The notes under the pieces are model-generated. The model saw only the letters and a program-made list of their open reading frames with translations, was not told where the DNA came from and did no database searches. This document shows positions 11,944 to 23,130 of a stretch of 64,000 nt of DNA, one piece after another. Source of the DNA: Cladocopium goreaui (lineage: Eukaryota; Sar; Dinophyceae; Suessiales; Symbiodiniaceae); assembly GCA_947184155.2 (NCBI GenBank), contig CAMXCT020001868.1, positions 248,001 through 312,000 on the forward strand, written 5' to 3'. The translations under genes were made by a program, and so were the position numbers. Numbering within the stretch: position 1 is the stretch's first letter; the number at the start of each line of letters is the position of its first letter.

Positions 11944-12553
11944 ATCCCAGCGACTCATGGAGAGGCCTTCATGAGACACAGACAGTGGTATTGAACTCCA
12001 AGTTGATGTTTGGCTGCCGTTTCCTAGGCACGCAACGGGCGTGTCGAATCTCAAGAATCTATTTCAGTTTCCGTCCTCCCAACCCGAACATCTACTCTAG
12101 GACCCTAGGAGCCGTTTTGACTTCCTTGCGCCGCTCGCAGGTTGGACTCCAATCAACCAAGAACCTAAAGGTCAGCGTGTTTGGACAGAAGTGTCCGCTT
12201 GCTAATCGAGGGTTTGTTCAACGGTTAGGTTTAACATGGTTGAACTTGCAGTTGTGAATTCCCATGATTTTATGAATTACATTGATTTACAAGGTTTACG
12301 GTGGATACGGTGGTGTCATTTCAGATGCGATTCTGAACTGTTTTGACTTACCACGCCTTGCCGGCCGGTTGGCAGGTGAAGCTGCTATCAGAGCTACGAT
12401 GAAAGGAAAAAGCCAATGGAAACCTTCAGGCGAGGCCAGTACTCGTACCAGCCAACGCGTCAGCTGCAAGTACTGCGATAGAAATGCAAGTACAGATGCA
12501 AATCTGATGCACATGTGGCAGCAGCACGTTTTTGATCGCAAATTGTGCGCCGT

Positions 12554-12623
12554 GTGCATCCAAGTGCATCCAAGTGCATCCAAGTGCATCCAAGTGCATC
12601 CAAGTGCATCCAAGTGCATCCAA
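12554..12623. repeat. GTGCATCCAA x7
   Basis: Seven perfect tandem copies of a decamer inside the first 690-bp unit. Confidence 0.95.
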
Positions 12624-13271
12624 GTACATATTTGGCTGCCATATCTTGGGCCTATTTGGGCATTAAGCATGAGTGCCTAATCTTGATAGGTTACTGAATT
12701 TACTTCTATCTCCATTCAAACATATTCAAACCCTACCCGAAATCTAGTAGCGAGCCGCATTTCCAACCCAAAGATATTTCAGCTACCTTTAGGCAAGCGA
12801 AGCTACACGTAGCTACATGTAATTAGGAATCCTTTGAATTAGCCTGTCCCAAGAACCTAAAGGTCAGCGCATCTGGGCAGAAGTGTCCACTTGCCAATCC
12901 AGGGTTTGTTTAACGGTTGGGTTTAACCTGCAGTTGTGAATCCCCATATTTTATCACAATTTTACATTATTTATCATGATTTACTACATTGATTTATGAT
13001 GTTTAATGATGCTTACGGTCGTGTCATGTCGCGTCATTTCAGATGCGATTCTGAACTGTTTTGACATACCGCCCCTTGCCAGCCGGTTGGCAGGTGGAGC
13101 TGCTATCAGAGCTGCGATGAAAGGAAAAAGCCAAGGGAAACCTTCAGGCGAGGCCAGTACTCGTACCAGCCAACGCGCCAGCTGCAAGTACTGCGATAGA
13201 AATGCAAGTACAGATGCAAATCTGATGCACATGTGGCAGCAGCACGTTTTTGATCGCAAATTGTGCGCCGT

Positions 13272-13311
13272 GTGCATCCAAGTGCATCCAAGTGCATCCA
13301 AGTGCATCCAA
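13272..13311. repeat. GTGCATCCAA x4
   Basis: The same decamer array in the second 690-bp unit, three copies shorter. Confidence 0.95.
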
Positions 13312-13890
13312 GTACATATTTGGCTGCCATTTCTTGGGCCTATTTGGGCCTTAAGCATGAGTGCCTAATCTTGATAGGTTACTGAATTTACTTCTATCTC
13401 CATTCAAACATATTCAAACCCTACCCGAAATCTAGTAGCGAGCCGCATTTCCAACCCAAAGATATTTCAGCTACCTTTAGGCAAGCGAAGCTACACGTAG
13501 CTACATGTAATTAGGAATCCTTTGAAGCTAGCCTGTCCCAAGAACCTAAAGGTCAGCGCATCTGGGCAGAAGTGTCCACTTTCCAATCCAGGGTTTGTTT
13601 AACGGTTGGGTTTAACCTGCAGTTGTGAATCCCCATAATTTATCATAATTTTACATTATTTATCATGATTTACTACATTGATTTATGATGTTTAATTTAC
13701 GGTTGTCTCATGTCGTGTCATTTTAGATGCGATTTTGAACTGTTTTGACTTACCGCCCCTTGCCAGCCGGTTGGCAGGTGGAGCTGCTATCGGAGCTTCG
13801 ATGAAAGGAAAAAACCAAGGAAAGGCTTCAGGCAAGGCCAGTACCAGCCAACGCGTCAGCTGCACTGCGATAGTACAGATGCAAAGATTT

Positions 13891-16147
13891 TGCAGGTCAA
13901 ATGTACCCTCTATGGGGTTATAAAGCTGTGGATCCCTTCAACCACGGGCGCAAAGGAGGCCTGCGACATCATTAAAGGATTGCATGAAACAAGGACAGCA
14001 AGACTTTGCCCTACAAGGTCACCTCTTACCTATGGCAGCATGTAACAGCACTAGACCTTGTTGATGTGCCTGAGGCAAGCCTCAAGCCAGCAATTCCAAG
14101 GTCGGATGCACGAGCAGCACGACCTCGCATAATCGGAGATTACAGCCACTCAAACCCATATTATCAAAGCTTGTTAGGTCTTGTTAGCAGTTCCGGATTC
14201 GTTGATATGATTGCAGGATATTGCATTAAGGCCCCTTTTACTTTAACCGTTAACCTCTCTTGTCAAACTGGTGGTAAATATATGCCCAGGATGTGTCGGG
14301 CTTGTGTGTATGAAGCATCTTGTACCAAATCTATACTGCTTCGTTTGATTTGTTTAACGGGTGCCTGGGCCGAGTAGCCAGGTACAGGTTCAGGTGGAGT
14401 GCTTTGCATCTGAGCAAGTTGATGCCTCAGCCGATTCTTGGAAGCTTCTGCCCACCGCATCCGACCGTCTACTTTTTGATTGCCAGACTGCCATTATTTC
14501 CAGGCATTGTCTCCGGGTTCTGCTGCTGTTTTGGATGATTTTGGATGGTAATTCCATGCAATTCCTGCACACAGTCAATCTACGTTCCAATACGTTCCAA
14601 CACATTTCGGCCATTCTTAGCCCGGCTGAAATTCAGCTGCCCTCGTGGGAATTGAAGGCCCGTGGAGTTGTCTTTTCTGGCTTTGATTGGACCGATGAAG
14701 AAAGCTTAAAGGCCTGAGCATGCCTGAGCCATCTTTTTTTTTGCCAAGGCTTGAGTCAGTTAAAACTTAGAACAGGTTGAAACACCAAGGTGGAGGTGAC
14801 GTGTCAGATATCAACCGATAGTCCCAATTTCTTTGCTCCAAAGAGTTTCCGAATTTTCCGAAATATAATCGGTATAGAGCACACTTGCGGGAAAGTCATC
14901 ACTTTAAGTGTGACAAGATCTTCGTGACCTCAATGCAGACTATGGAATACATTGGAATACTATAATATATTATAATATACTATAGCCGTTCTGCTGTCGG
15001 AGAGCCCCCAAAAAACATGACAAGAGAGAGGAGAGGGGAGGAGAAGGAGAAACGGAAAAAGAAGAGAAGCGGGACGAACGGTAACAGAGAGGGAGAATTG
15101 AGGATAAACACGCACAGATGCAGACACAATTGAGTTGAACCACTGGGAACACATTTCAACCAAAATCTGGCTTCCAAGGTTTGTTGGTCATATATCGAAT
15201 CGATCATGAGCTTCCGTCAGGAGTCTTGTGGACTTTTCGCGAAGGATGGGACCAGGGTTTGGAACTAAGAATCAGGGCCTGTCGCATCCGTCGTATTGAA
15301 AAGATAACCCAGGCTGCCAGGCTTTTCCTGCACAACGAGACCTTCTTTCAGGACAATTTGCCCTTGCACTACTTGCAAGCGATGAAGCCACCAATCATCA
15401 TGAAATCTTGACGGAGAAGAATGTGCTTTGTCCAAAAAAACTGTTTTGGAGTAACTAGGAAGTTGACAGCAGCCGGCACGTCATGACATGATAAACCCTG
15501 CAAACTACAGGAACAGCGAAAGCTTGCAGACTTGCAACCTCGAGCAATCCAAGCAGAGGACCAAAAAAAAAACAAAAAAATGGGTGACCAAAATCATAGT
15601 CATAGAGGGAAACTGCAATACAAAACAAGACTTTTGGTGAAGTCCAGCTTGTACACCGTGGACTTCATAGTGGGGATGTATGCATATTTTGGATATTTGA
15701 GGCCAGTTCCGGGCAGAGTGCCAGTTGGTTTTGACCGTTTTCGACATCCATTGTGTGGAGGAGCACGCGCGGCTTTTGAAGAATGAACTCATCAAACAGC
15801 TTGGCAGTGAGGAAGACCCGGAGCTTAAGAAGAAAGTTAAGGAGAAGCTTGAGATAGCTTGACGATGCTTGATGCGATTTCTTGTTTCAAGTTTCATATG
15901 TTTTCACCATGTTTTCACCATGTTTCGCTTCTCCTTGGCATTATTTTTGACATTTCTTGCTTGCCAAGGGCCTAGTGACACAGGTCTGGGCTCGGTTGGA
16001 CATGGGGGCGGCAGGAAGCAGTTGACGAGCGGGACAAATTGGACAAAGAAGTGGCGGCATGTTCAGCAACTGTTGACCAGGCACGTCAGCCATTGGATTT
16101 TCGCATGGATCCCCTGTTTATAGCATTGGCAGAAAAGAGTTCGGAAG
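13891..16147. other. No gene recognised
   Basis: Open frames at 14006-14377, 15181-15411 and around 15780-15860 have some polar, protein-like composition and could include small exons, but no domain or splice structure supports them. Confidence 0.25.
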
Positions 16148-16193
16148 ATGATCGTCGTCGTCGTCGTCGTGGTGGTGGTGGTGGTGGTGGTGG

Positions 16194-16224
<31 letters not shown>

Positions 16225-16240
16225 CGTCGTCGTCGTCTTT
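16148..16240. repeat. Compound trinucleotide repeat GTC-GTG-GTT-GTC
   Basis: Four consecutive pure blocks of GTC, GTG, GTT and again GTC share one phase. A GTTGGCCCAT triplication follows at 16241-16272. Confidence 0.95.
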
Positions 16241-16424
16241 GTTGGCCCATGTTGGCCCATGTTGGCCCACGTTGTTCCATGTAGTTTGTCCAATTTCATG
16301 AAAACAGAAGAGGACACCTGCACCAGTCGTTCTTGCAAGCCACGGCATCTTATATCATAGAATGCGGTAGAATACCTTTTCGAAACTGGCCGTTGTCGCA
16401 CAGTTGTCGCCGTCTTATCTTTTT

Positions 16425-16451
16425 CTTCATCATCATCAGCATCATCATCAT

Positions 16452-16483
<32 letters not shown>

Positions 16484-16622
16484 TGATGATCATCATCGCC
16501 AACATCATCATCATCATGATGATGAACATCATCATAGAATCATAATCTTTATCACAACCACCATCACCATCACCATCATTCCAACCACCATCGCCATCAT
16601 CGCAACCACCATCGGCATCATA
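16425..16622. repeat. CAT/ATC trinucleotide repeat
   Basis: About 200 bp of CAT/CAC-type triplets with interruptions. Confidence 0.9.
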
Positions 16623-17041
16623 CTATGAAGCAGCCCCGATGTGCTACTATGCCAGACCCGTTTTTTTTTGGGGGGGGTGAATGTATGTGAATGTTTTGTC
16701 CTTTACTCTTTTCAGTGAAAGTGCCCCTGTGAGATCCCGATTTTCATCGCCTTCTCTGCAAACATGCCCAGAGGAGATATCTTTGTTTTACAATTTTGCC
16801 AGTCCCCTAGGCCCAGAGCAGCTTGAGAGTTGTTAGATTCCAAACAAGGAGTGCACTTCGGCGGTTTATTTTGTGAACTGAGGTTGAAGGACTTGACAAG
16901 GGAGACACCCTGCTCGTGGCAGACGCCGCCTCGGGCATGAACGGTGCGAGATTTTCCGTTCTCTTGCTATCGAGACCACGGATTGATCTAAAAACAGCGC
17001 TTTCTCTAGTTGCAGAGCGGGCGTGGTTTTGCGATATGTTA

Positions 17042-17141
17042 CCCTCTGGTGAACTAACATAGCAATGGAAAATCACCATTTTTAATGGGAAAACTCACTA
17101 TAAATGGCAATTTTCCATAGCTATGTTAAATTACCAGAGGG
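17042..17141. mobile_element. TA-flanked MITE, copy 2
   Basis: A 100-bp foldback with ends CCCTCTGG...CCAGAGGG flanked by TA at 17040-17041 and 17142-17143. The interior repeats the ATGGAAAATCACCATT foldback theme of copy 1 (1430-1533), with substitutions. Confidence 0.75.
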
Positions 17142-17279
17142 TAACTGTAAAATGTATTAAAATGTGACAGACACTGCTCTGACAAACACACCCACACACC
17201 CACACACCCTACACACCCACACACCCAACCACTGACGCACCGCACTCACGTTGCACGCATGCCTGCCAAGAATATCCTA

Positions 17280-17287
17280 AAATAAGC
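17280..17287. repeat. Target-site duplication of AT-rich element (left)
   Basis: AAATAAGC directly precedes the left inverted repeat and is repeated exactly at 27291-27298 after the right one. Confidence 0.7.
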
Positions 17288-18005
17288 TTGAGACTTTAAA
17301 AGTAGCAAGGGAGCCTTATTTTAAAAATGATTTTATTTGTATATGTTTTTTTTAAAATGATTTTAATATGATTAAATTTATGATTTGGATTTTTTCAATT
17401 GTTTTTTAATGAAAAAACTATGATGAAATTTATGTTTTTTTTTTTTTTCGTTCTGGCATTTTAATGTTTTTTTTAAATGATTTTTTAAATGATTTTTTAA
17501 AGTTTTTTTTTTTAAATGATTTTTCATGCCGAGAAAAACAAAAAATAATCATAAAAAAGATCATAAAATCATTAAAAACATAAAACATCATTAAACCAAT
17601 CATTAAAAACATTAAAACAAATAAAAAAAACAAGATCATAAAAATAAAAAACACATTTTAAAACAATATTAAAAAAACATTAAAAACACATAAAAAAAAC
17701 AAGCAAATCAAAAAAAAATATAAAGATCATAAATTTATGATTGTTTTAATGATATTTTCTATGATTTTTTTAATGATATGTTTATGATTTTTTAATGTTT
17801 TTTTTTGTGATTTTTTTATGATTAAATTTTTGTGTTTTTCTACTTTTTTTCTTCGAAATCAAGTGAAACTACATCATAAATTTCACAATTAAAAAATCAT
17901 AAATTCAACCATAAAAAAATCATTAAAAATCATAAAAAACAACATCATATCTGAAAATTTCCCGTTTTTTTCCGACATAGTGAAATCATTAAAAAAAATC
18001 ATAAA

Positions 18006-18255
18006 TGTAGCTTCTGCGGGGTTGATGTTACACAGAATGCTAGGTTGGAACCCACGAAGTTTCCAAGGCACAAGTGCAGGCACACGAAGTCTCGGCACTG
18101 TTTTCGTAGCAGCTATGGCGCGGTCAGATTCCCACCCACCTGCATTGGATATTGGGCCGCAAGTGGGCGGCAGAAAGGAAATGGTGATACCTGACAGGGC
18201 TGACGTCAAATGGAACCTGACAGGTGGATTCATGTTGCATGCAATGCAAATGACA
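18006..18255 (-). repeat. copia 3' LTR (250 bp, with 29-bp insertion)
   Basis: Identical by eye to the other LTR except for 29 extra bases (about 18015-18043) after the first nine bases. Plus-strand ends are TGTAGCTTC and AAATGACA. Confidence 0.9.
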
Positions 18256-18347
18256 CGGGGGAATGTTAGTTAAAGCCGGTCACTTGCAGCAGCACTTCCA
18301 GATCTTTGATCTGGGCAAAAACATGAAACTGAAACATGCGGCATCTG

Positions 18348-19082
18348 CTATCGTCCAGTGAATGCTCGGTCTTGAACCATGCGTACATCTCGAGGAGCAC
18401 AAAGCTGGCAGTGATCTAGCTCATAGATCCGAGTTCGATTCATCTGGAATGTGGGGCAGTCAGCATCAACGTGCCATTGCGTCTCATCCAAGTTCTCTTG
18501 CCCTAGGATGGTGTCGCCAAGTGGGCACGGCATCTGATGGTTTGCGATCAGGCCTTGAAGTCTGTCAATTCGTCCAACCATGTGTCGGATCTGGTGGCCA
18601 TTGTATTCCATCATGATCGCCATCACGTTCGCTGATCGGCGCTCCAGTTCAAGGTTATGACGAACTTGCTGCAGCATGTTGATCTCTTCTCGCATTCTCT
18701 GGGTCTCCACATCATGCCGGTCGTTTCGAAGCTGCAGGCTGTCGAGACGTCCCAAGGCAATGCTGACATCTTCAGCTTGTCGTGCACGTTGAAGTCGAAT
18801 GCCTCGCCGTCGACCAAGGGCAAAAGCCAAGCCCAAAAGCAGCAGGATCAAAATGATCCAAAAGAAATAAATTCCCCATCGTCCATGTTCATGGTCCAAT
18901 GGCACATGCATCGCTGAAGCCGCTGGCATAGTGGCGTAGAGCGTCAGGGCATACGGATACGCAAAGGCTTTGGCATTCTTTACGAAACCAGCGTAGGCCT
19001 CGACAGGTTTGTAGGGCTCTTCCATGGCATAGCGCTCGTCAAAAGGGCGCTCATCTTCAGTCACATCGCACTCTTCAAACAT
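18348..19082 (-). pseudogene. copia C-terminal membrane/coiled-coil segment
   Basis: About 245 residues follow RNase H, with one strong membrane helix (YFFWIILILLLLGLAFAL), a basic cluster (GRRRGIRLQRAR) and about 100 residues of heptad-like coiled coil. The C-terminal domain holds paired Cys/His (MPCPLGD; ADCPTF; DHCQLCAP). The reading frame upstream of its ATG is open and protein-like back to about 19190, so it probably belongs to the polyprotein. Envelope-like ORFs in this position occur in some plant copia lineages. Here the arrangement only resembles them, and no fusion peptide or cleavage site is visible. Confidence 0.6.
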
Positions 19083-19774
19083 GTTGGAATGGTGTGGAGG
19101 TTCAGGTGTCGCGTGTTGAAGTGATGATGAAAATGTTGGTGAGGTTGTTTGTGATTCCTTCTTCTTCTTCTTCGGCTCTGCAAATTAGTTCTGCTGGCTT
19201 CACGTTCAGCAGCTGTCTTCTTTTTCGCACTGGTGTATTCAGGGTCCCACATCAGTTTCATCTTGTGGTAACGGATGCGCTCAGCAAGAAGGGCACGCGT
19301 TGACATCTTTGTGAGGCCATCCGCATACTGTCTCTCAGAGCTCACCCATCGCAGCATACCTCCAAGTGAGGTCAATTGCTCTTTTGCAACACGGATTTCA
19401 AGGCCGGTGCGCTTGTCCACTAAGGAGGCACCTGCAAGGCTTTCTTTGTGGTAGAAGTCGTAGAGGGCCTTCGCATCAGCAATGAGGCAAGGCTGCAAGG
19501 TTGAGGTTTCATCCAAATGGTCTCGAAGGTTTTGTGTAGGTCGAAGCATGCAGCTCCAAAACCTGGCAACATATTCCGCCATGTCGGAGGATTCGCCGCA
19601 AGCTTGTGCTTCGGCACTCAAACTGCTCCTTGCAACATGTGGCAGCTTGAAGCTGCGCCAGTCAATGATGTGAAAGTGGCTCTCGCCTTGAAAAATCTCA
19701 TCTGTGGCAAAGAAGGCAATGTAACCACCCTGTGAAGTGTGATCTTCACGAACCCCATGTGCAGCATCAAACAT
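19061..19774 (-). pseudogene. copia RNase H
   Basis: Starts MFDAAHGV (catalytic Asp) and continues SQGGYIAFF, then DWRSFKLPHVARSSLSAEAQA (catalytic Glu in the 'rSt..AE..A' motif) and ALYDFYHKE (Asp). It ends with a basic helical tail. The last 40 residues are read out of frame; the protein-like frame switches near 19190 towards the membrane-segment ORF. Confidence 0.85.
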
Positions 19775-20063
19775 AAAAAAAAAGTCTGATGTCGTCCAGG
19801 CTCTGGACGTTCAAAGGCTCGTAGCGCAGTCGCAAGTCCAGGTTCTGCTTGGCAAACTTGAGCAGCTGGTTCGCCTCAATGATGGCGCGCAGCTTGTTGG
19901 TTTTCTGCTGTCCGCTAATGAGGCTGGCACTGCATTGCACATGTGGGGCTGTTTGGACTGCTGGCCATTGTATTGATCCCAACAAAGCACGTAGTTGAGA
20001 CTTGTCGTGCTCGTTCATCTCATCTTCAGCAGAACGACCCTTGTGGATGGTGATAGGTTTCAC
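19767..20063 (-). pseudogene. copia RT-RNase H connection
   Basis: Includes DKSQLRALLGSIQWPAVQTA, the copia 'r...G.l.wla..trPd' block that follows RT. The frame breaks within a run of nine T (minus strand, about 19768-19776), where one extra T shifts out of the RNase H frame. Confidence 0.75.
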
Positions 20064-20560
20064 CTTTTTCCAGTAGTCCTCTTGGTGGACTGCAACTTCT
20101 GCCGCTCCAACTTCACACCGCAGTACTCCAAGGTCTGCGTATCAGCTTCCCAAGTTCGAAAGTTGAAAACTTCCTTCAGCCGCTTCTCAACATCAGCATA
20201 CACTGCAGAGGATTCATCTCCTGCAGCCAAAATGTCATCGACATGGATGATGAGGAGGCCAACCAACTTGGGCATGTCGCCATCAGTGATGTTGGAGTCA
20301 TCGAAGAGCATGAAGAGGCAGGGATCAAGTTGATGTCGTTTCCAACCAAGGCTTTCGAGTCTACGCAGGGCTTCCAGGTACCATCTACGTGGTGCATCCA
20401 ACTGTCCATAGACAGGTTTCTTCAGGTACATGCGGGTCTCTGGCGGAGCACCAAGGATTCGTAGAGCTTCTGCTGGAAGACGAAGCCATAGTTGACGTTC
20501 TTGTGGAAGTCCTTGCAAGAATGCTGTTGACACATCTGCGGCCCAGGCTTTCCATCGCAA
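20060..20560 (-). pseudogene. copia reverse transcriptase, catalytic part
   Basis: Contains WAADVSTAFLQG (motif A, catalytic Asp), LKKPVYGQLDAPRRWY (the copia 'l.KalYGLkqapR.W' motif) and LLIIHVDDILAAG (motif C, VDD). All three catalytic aspartates are intact. The frame is lost at about 20065. Confidence 0.85.
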
Positions 20561-20563
20561 ACA

Positions 20564-21200
20564 TTAAGACACCGTCAGCAGGATTGATCTGCTCAGGCGG
20601 CTGGTCGTAGGGCTCGCAGTGTCAAGGTTGCCATTCAAAGCATCGACATCGTTGAAACCTCTGACAACCAATCGTGCCTTTGCACGTGGGGTGCCGTCAG
20701 TGTTTTTGGACCATTTCAAAAGTATTCTGCTTGTCAAAGTCCTCTCAGGTATGGCGTCTGCTGATGTGGAAAACTCCCACACGCCATTTTCGAAAAACGA
20801 CTGAAGTTCTTTCACCTTGGCCTGGAGGAACAACTCCTTCTCGGCAGCAGTGAGGTGTTTCTCGGAGATCTCGCCTTTGTTCTTGGCCATGTCGCGGCGA
20901 AAGGCTCGTTTTTGTTGGACTTTGGCATCTTGGGCAACTTTCTTGGCTGAGCTGCGTTTGTCCTGGGCTGTCATCCCAAGCTCCTTTCTGGTGGTGGCAT
21001 CGATCTGGAAGACAGTGATTCCAAACCATTGAGCAGGCAGTTGATGCTTCTTCAAAGACCTTTGGTCAAGTGCATCTGGTTCTTGAAGTCGTCAGTGAAG
21101 GAGGCAATCTGGCCGTCAATGGTGTGGTGAACCGTCACCCTGGTGTTGTCAAGGTGCTCCACCGGGATTGGGATGTCCTTGAAGCCGTTGGGGTCAAACA
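20564..21200 (-). pseudogene. copia reverse transcriptase, N-terminal part
   Basis: The frame resumes after the LINE with LFDPNGFKDIPIPVEHLDN (21052-21200). It shifts at about 21053 and runs through a basic helical region to the RT start RILLKWSKNTDGTPRAKARL, where copia RTs have 'R.v.K.K...dG...kARLV.rG'. It ends at an in-frame TAA at 20564-20566; the same frame continues directly in the next segment. Confidence 0.75.
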
Positions 21201-21212
21201 ACCTGGGTCTTG
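21201..21212. repeat. LINE target-site duplication (left)
   Basis: ACCTGGGTCTTG, matching ACCTGGTCTTG at 22092-22102 with one extra G. Deleting one copy plus the insert restores the copia frame across the junction. Confidence 0.65.
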
Positions 21213-22091
21213 TCAGAGTAACGGAGACGCAAGTCCCCAAACTCCATTGCACGTTCCTCTCAGCCAATGCCTGTGCGGTGTGTTGCACTGGACGAAGCTG
21301 CATGTGAACGTGTGTTTGTGTCACGTGAGAAGCAATTGGACATAGGTGCTTGCTTTCCATGTAATCGAACTTTTGGAGTTGGTGTGATTGATTTCGAGAG
21401 GTATTACTTTGAGACGGACTATCGGGGATACATTTTGTACGCGGAAGGTTGTTGACCCTGTCCTTCCATCTCCATTGACGCTTGCATCTAGCGCAATGAA
21501 TCATTCCTTCATTCGGGGCATTGTAAACCTTGCCTATTTGCCGATTCCATGTCAGCACATGGCCACCCTTATTATATTTATTTTCGAGTTCCTCCTGGAG
21601 CTGGTCGAGTCTGTGAGAACTAAGATTAAAACCAGGACTATCTAACCATTGACTTTCATCTTTATTGGCATGGGGACACGGGTTTTTGGTAATTTTTAGT
21701 TTGATATGCTGCAATCGAGCACACATTGCTTACCACATTTGCGACACCACATACCGCCACTTGGGAGCATAGCGAGAGCATGACCATTGGCTTGTCGAAT
21801 GCTGGCATTTTAATGACTATTATTATTGGGCGGAATGGGTCCTGATGGTGGTGTGTCATTGACATCTTCGGCATAAAAGGAACGAATGTGCTGCTGCCAA
21901 ATATTTACAAGGGTTTCTTGAAGGCACTGAATCTGATCTGGGGTTAATCTTGAGGTTTTGAGAATGAGAGCCGCATATTTGGTGATTACAGGAAGGTGAC
22001 GTCCCTGCTGGGGCAGTTTACGAAGTAGTGGTGCACGAATTGCTTGATACTTGGTGCACCGCCATGAGACATGCTCTACCGTATCTTCCTC
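21213..22091 (-). mobile_element. 5'-truncated LINE tail nested in copia
   Basis: About 880 bp lie between 11-12-bp direct repeats. On the minus strand it begins EEDTVEHVSWRCTKY, the Cys-containing C-terminal region of a LINE reverse-transcriptase ORF ('D.veH....C'). It continues through a helical stretch to two Cys motifs (WCRKCGKQC and IHCARCKRQW) and then a 3' untranslated-like part, with frame changes. Truncation at the 5' end and target duplications of this length are normal for LINE insertion. No poly(A) tail is visible. The RT catalytic core is absent. Confidence 0.7.
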
Positions 22092-22099
22092 ACCTGGTC

Positions 22100-23130
22100 T
22101 TGCGAGGGTGCACATGGTGACGTATCAGGCATCCTGCTTTGACTTCCCAAAAGTCTCTGTTGGTGGTTCCAGGTCGCAGCTCAAAGTAGCCAGTCTCAGG
22201 TCTGAAGTGCCAATCGCTAGGAAGTCCATCAGGATCAACATCTTCGACCTGAAAAACAACGTTGGCCAAGTCATCATCATCATCATCATTGGGTGTTGGC
22301 TTTGAATAAGGTCCATCTTGATTTCGTCGTTGATGTCGGTGTGGTTGGTTGAAAATGGGCATCATTTCTTGTCGATCAAGTCTGGCTCTTCGCTGTTGAA
22401 ACGTTTCTCCAAAAGGTAGTGGTGGTTGTATTGACTGTGGCACTGAAACTGGTGTGGTTTGTGGCACTGAAAGTTGTGTATCTCGTGGCACTGAATGTTG
22501 TGAAGGTAATGGCAGTGAAGAAGGTAATGGAGGTTGTGATGGTGATTGCGCTGAAACAGGTTGGTCAGGAAATGTTGGTATTGAAGTTGGATTCACAGGT
22601 GACGTTGCCATCGGTGTTGGTGGAAATGGTTCAGCTGAGGGCTCAAACAAGTTCTCGACATTGTCGTTGGTGTCGGGTACAGGAACATCTTGAGGAAGGT
22701 CTGCACCGTTGTTGTGGATCAAGTCGTTGTTGGCAGCATCATCTTGTTCAGGAGGAATTGGAACTTCATCATCGGCAAGCGATGGTTCATAGCTCACCGA
22801 AGGTGCTGGAGACATCGCCAGACGTCTTCTTTTGGAGATCTGCTCAGGGTTGGAGCTGTCTGACATCATTTCTTCGTCCTCCTCCACATCGTCGATGAGC
22901 TGCTTGTTCACACGGTTCAAGTCCAGGTACCGAGTGACTCCACGTGACTTGATCTGTCTGATCACATTCTTTGCTTCCTCCAAGTTGTCGATGACGTTGG
23001 TGGCCAAAGCATGGAAGTCTGGTCTGCAGTGATGAGGTGCACATCGTATGAGTTGGGTCTTGTAGCAAATCCAGTAGCATGTTGGTTTGCCATCTCCATC
23101 ACATTCGACCATCAAAACTTCTGGCTGGGC
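22100..23130 (-). pseudogene. copia integrase-RT linker
   Basis: Continues from the integrase through a CYWICYKTQLIRCAPHHCRP segment into a long Pro/Gln/Ser/Val-rich disordered linker (about 22350-22800). It ends in a structured piece, GYFELRPGTTNRDFWEVK, just before the LINE insertion. The frame is open to 22090, but sequence beyond about 22092 belongs to the LINE insert. Confidence 0.7.

Larger units (their letters stand above)
12161..13890. repeat. About 690-bp tandem repeat, about 2.5 copies
   Basis: The marker GAACCTAAAGGTCAGCG occurs at 12161, 12853 and 13542, giving periods of 692 and 689 bp. Copies 1 and 2 share one open frame with a CKYC...LCAVC pair of Cys motifs. The third copy decays after about 13860. 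Within the unit a decamer array differs in length between copies (see 12554-12623 and 13272-13311). Confidence 0.85.

Noticed and set aside
16063-16401. Poly-Thr/His/Asp/Val frames across the triplet arrays
   Set aside because: Open in all frames only because of the trinucleotide repeat.
17430-17654. Hydrophobic 74-codon ORF in the AT-rich element
   Set aside because: Poly-T derived Phe/Leu/Met string; no transposase features.
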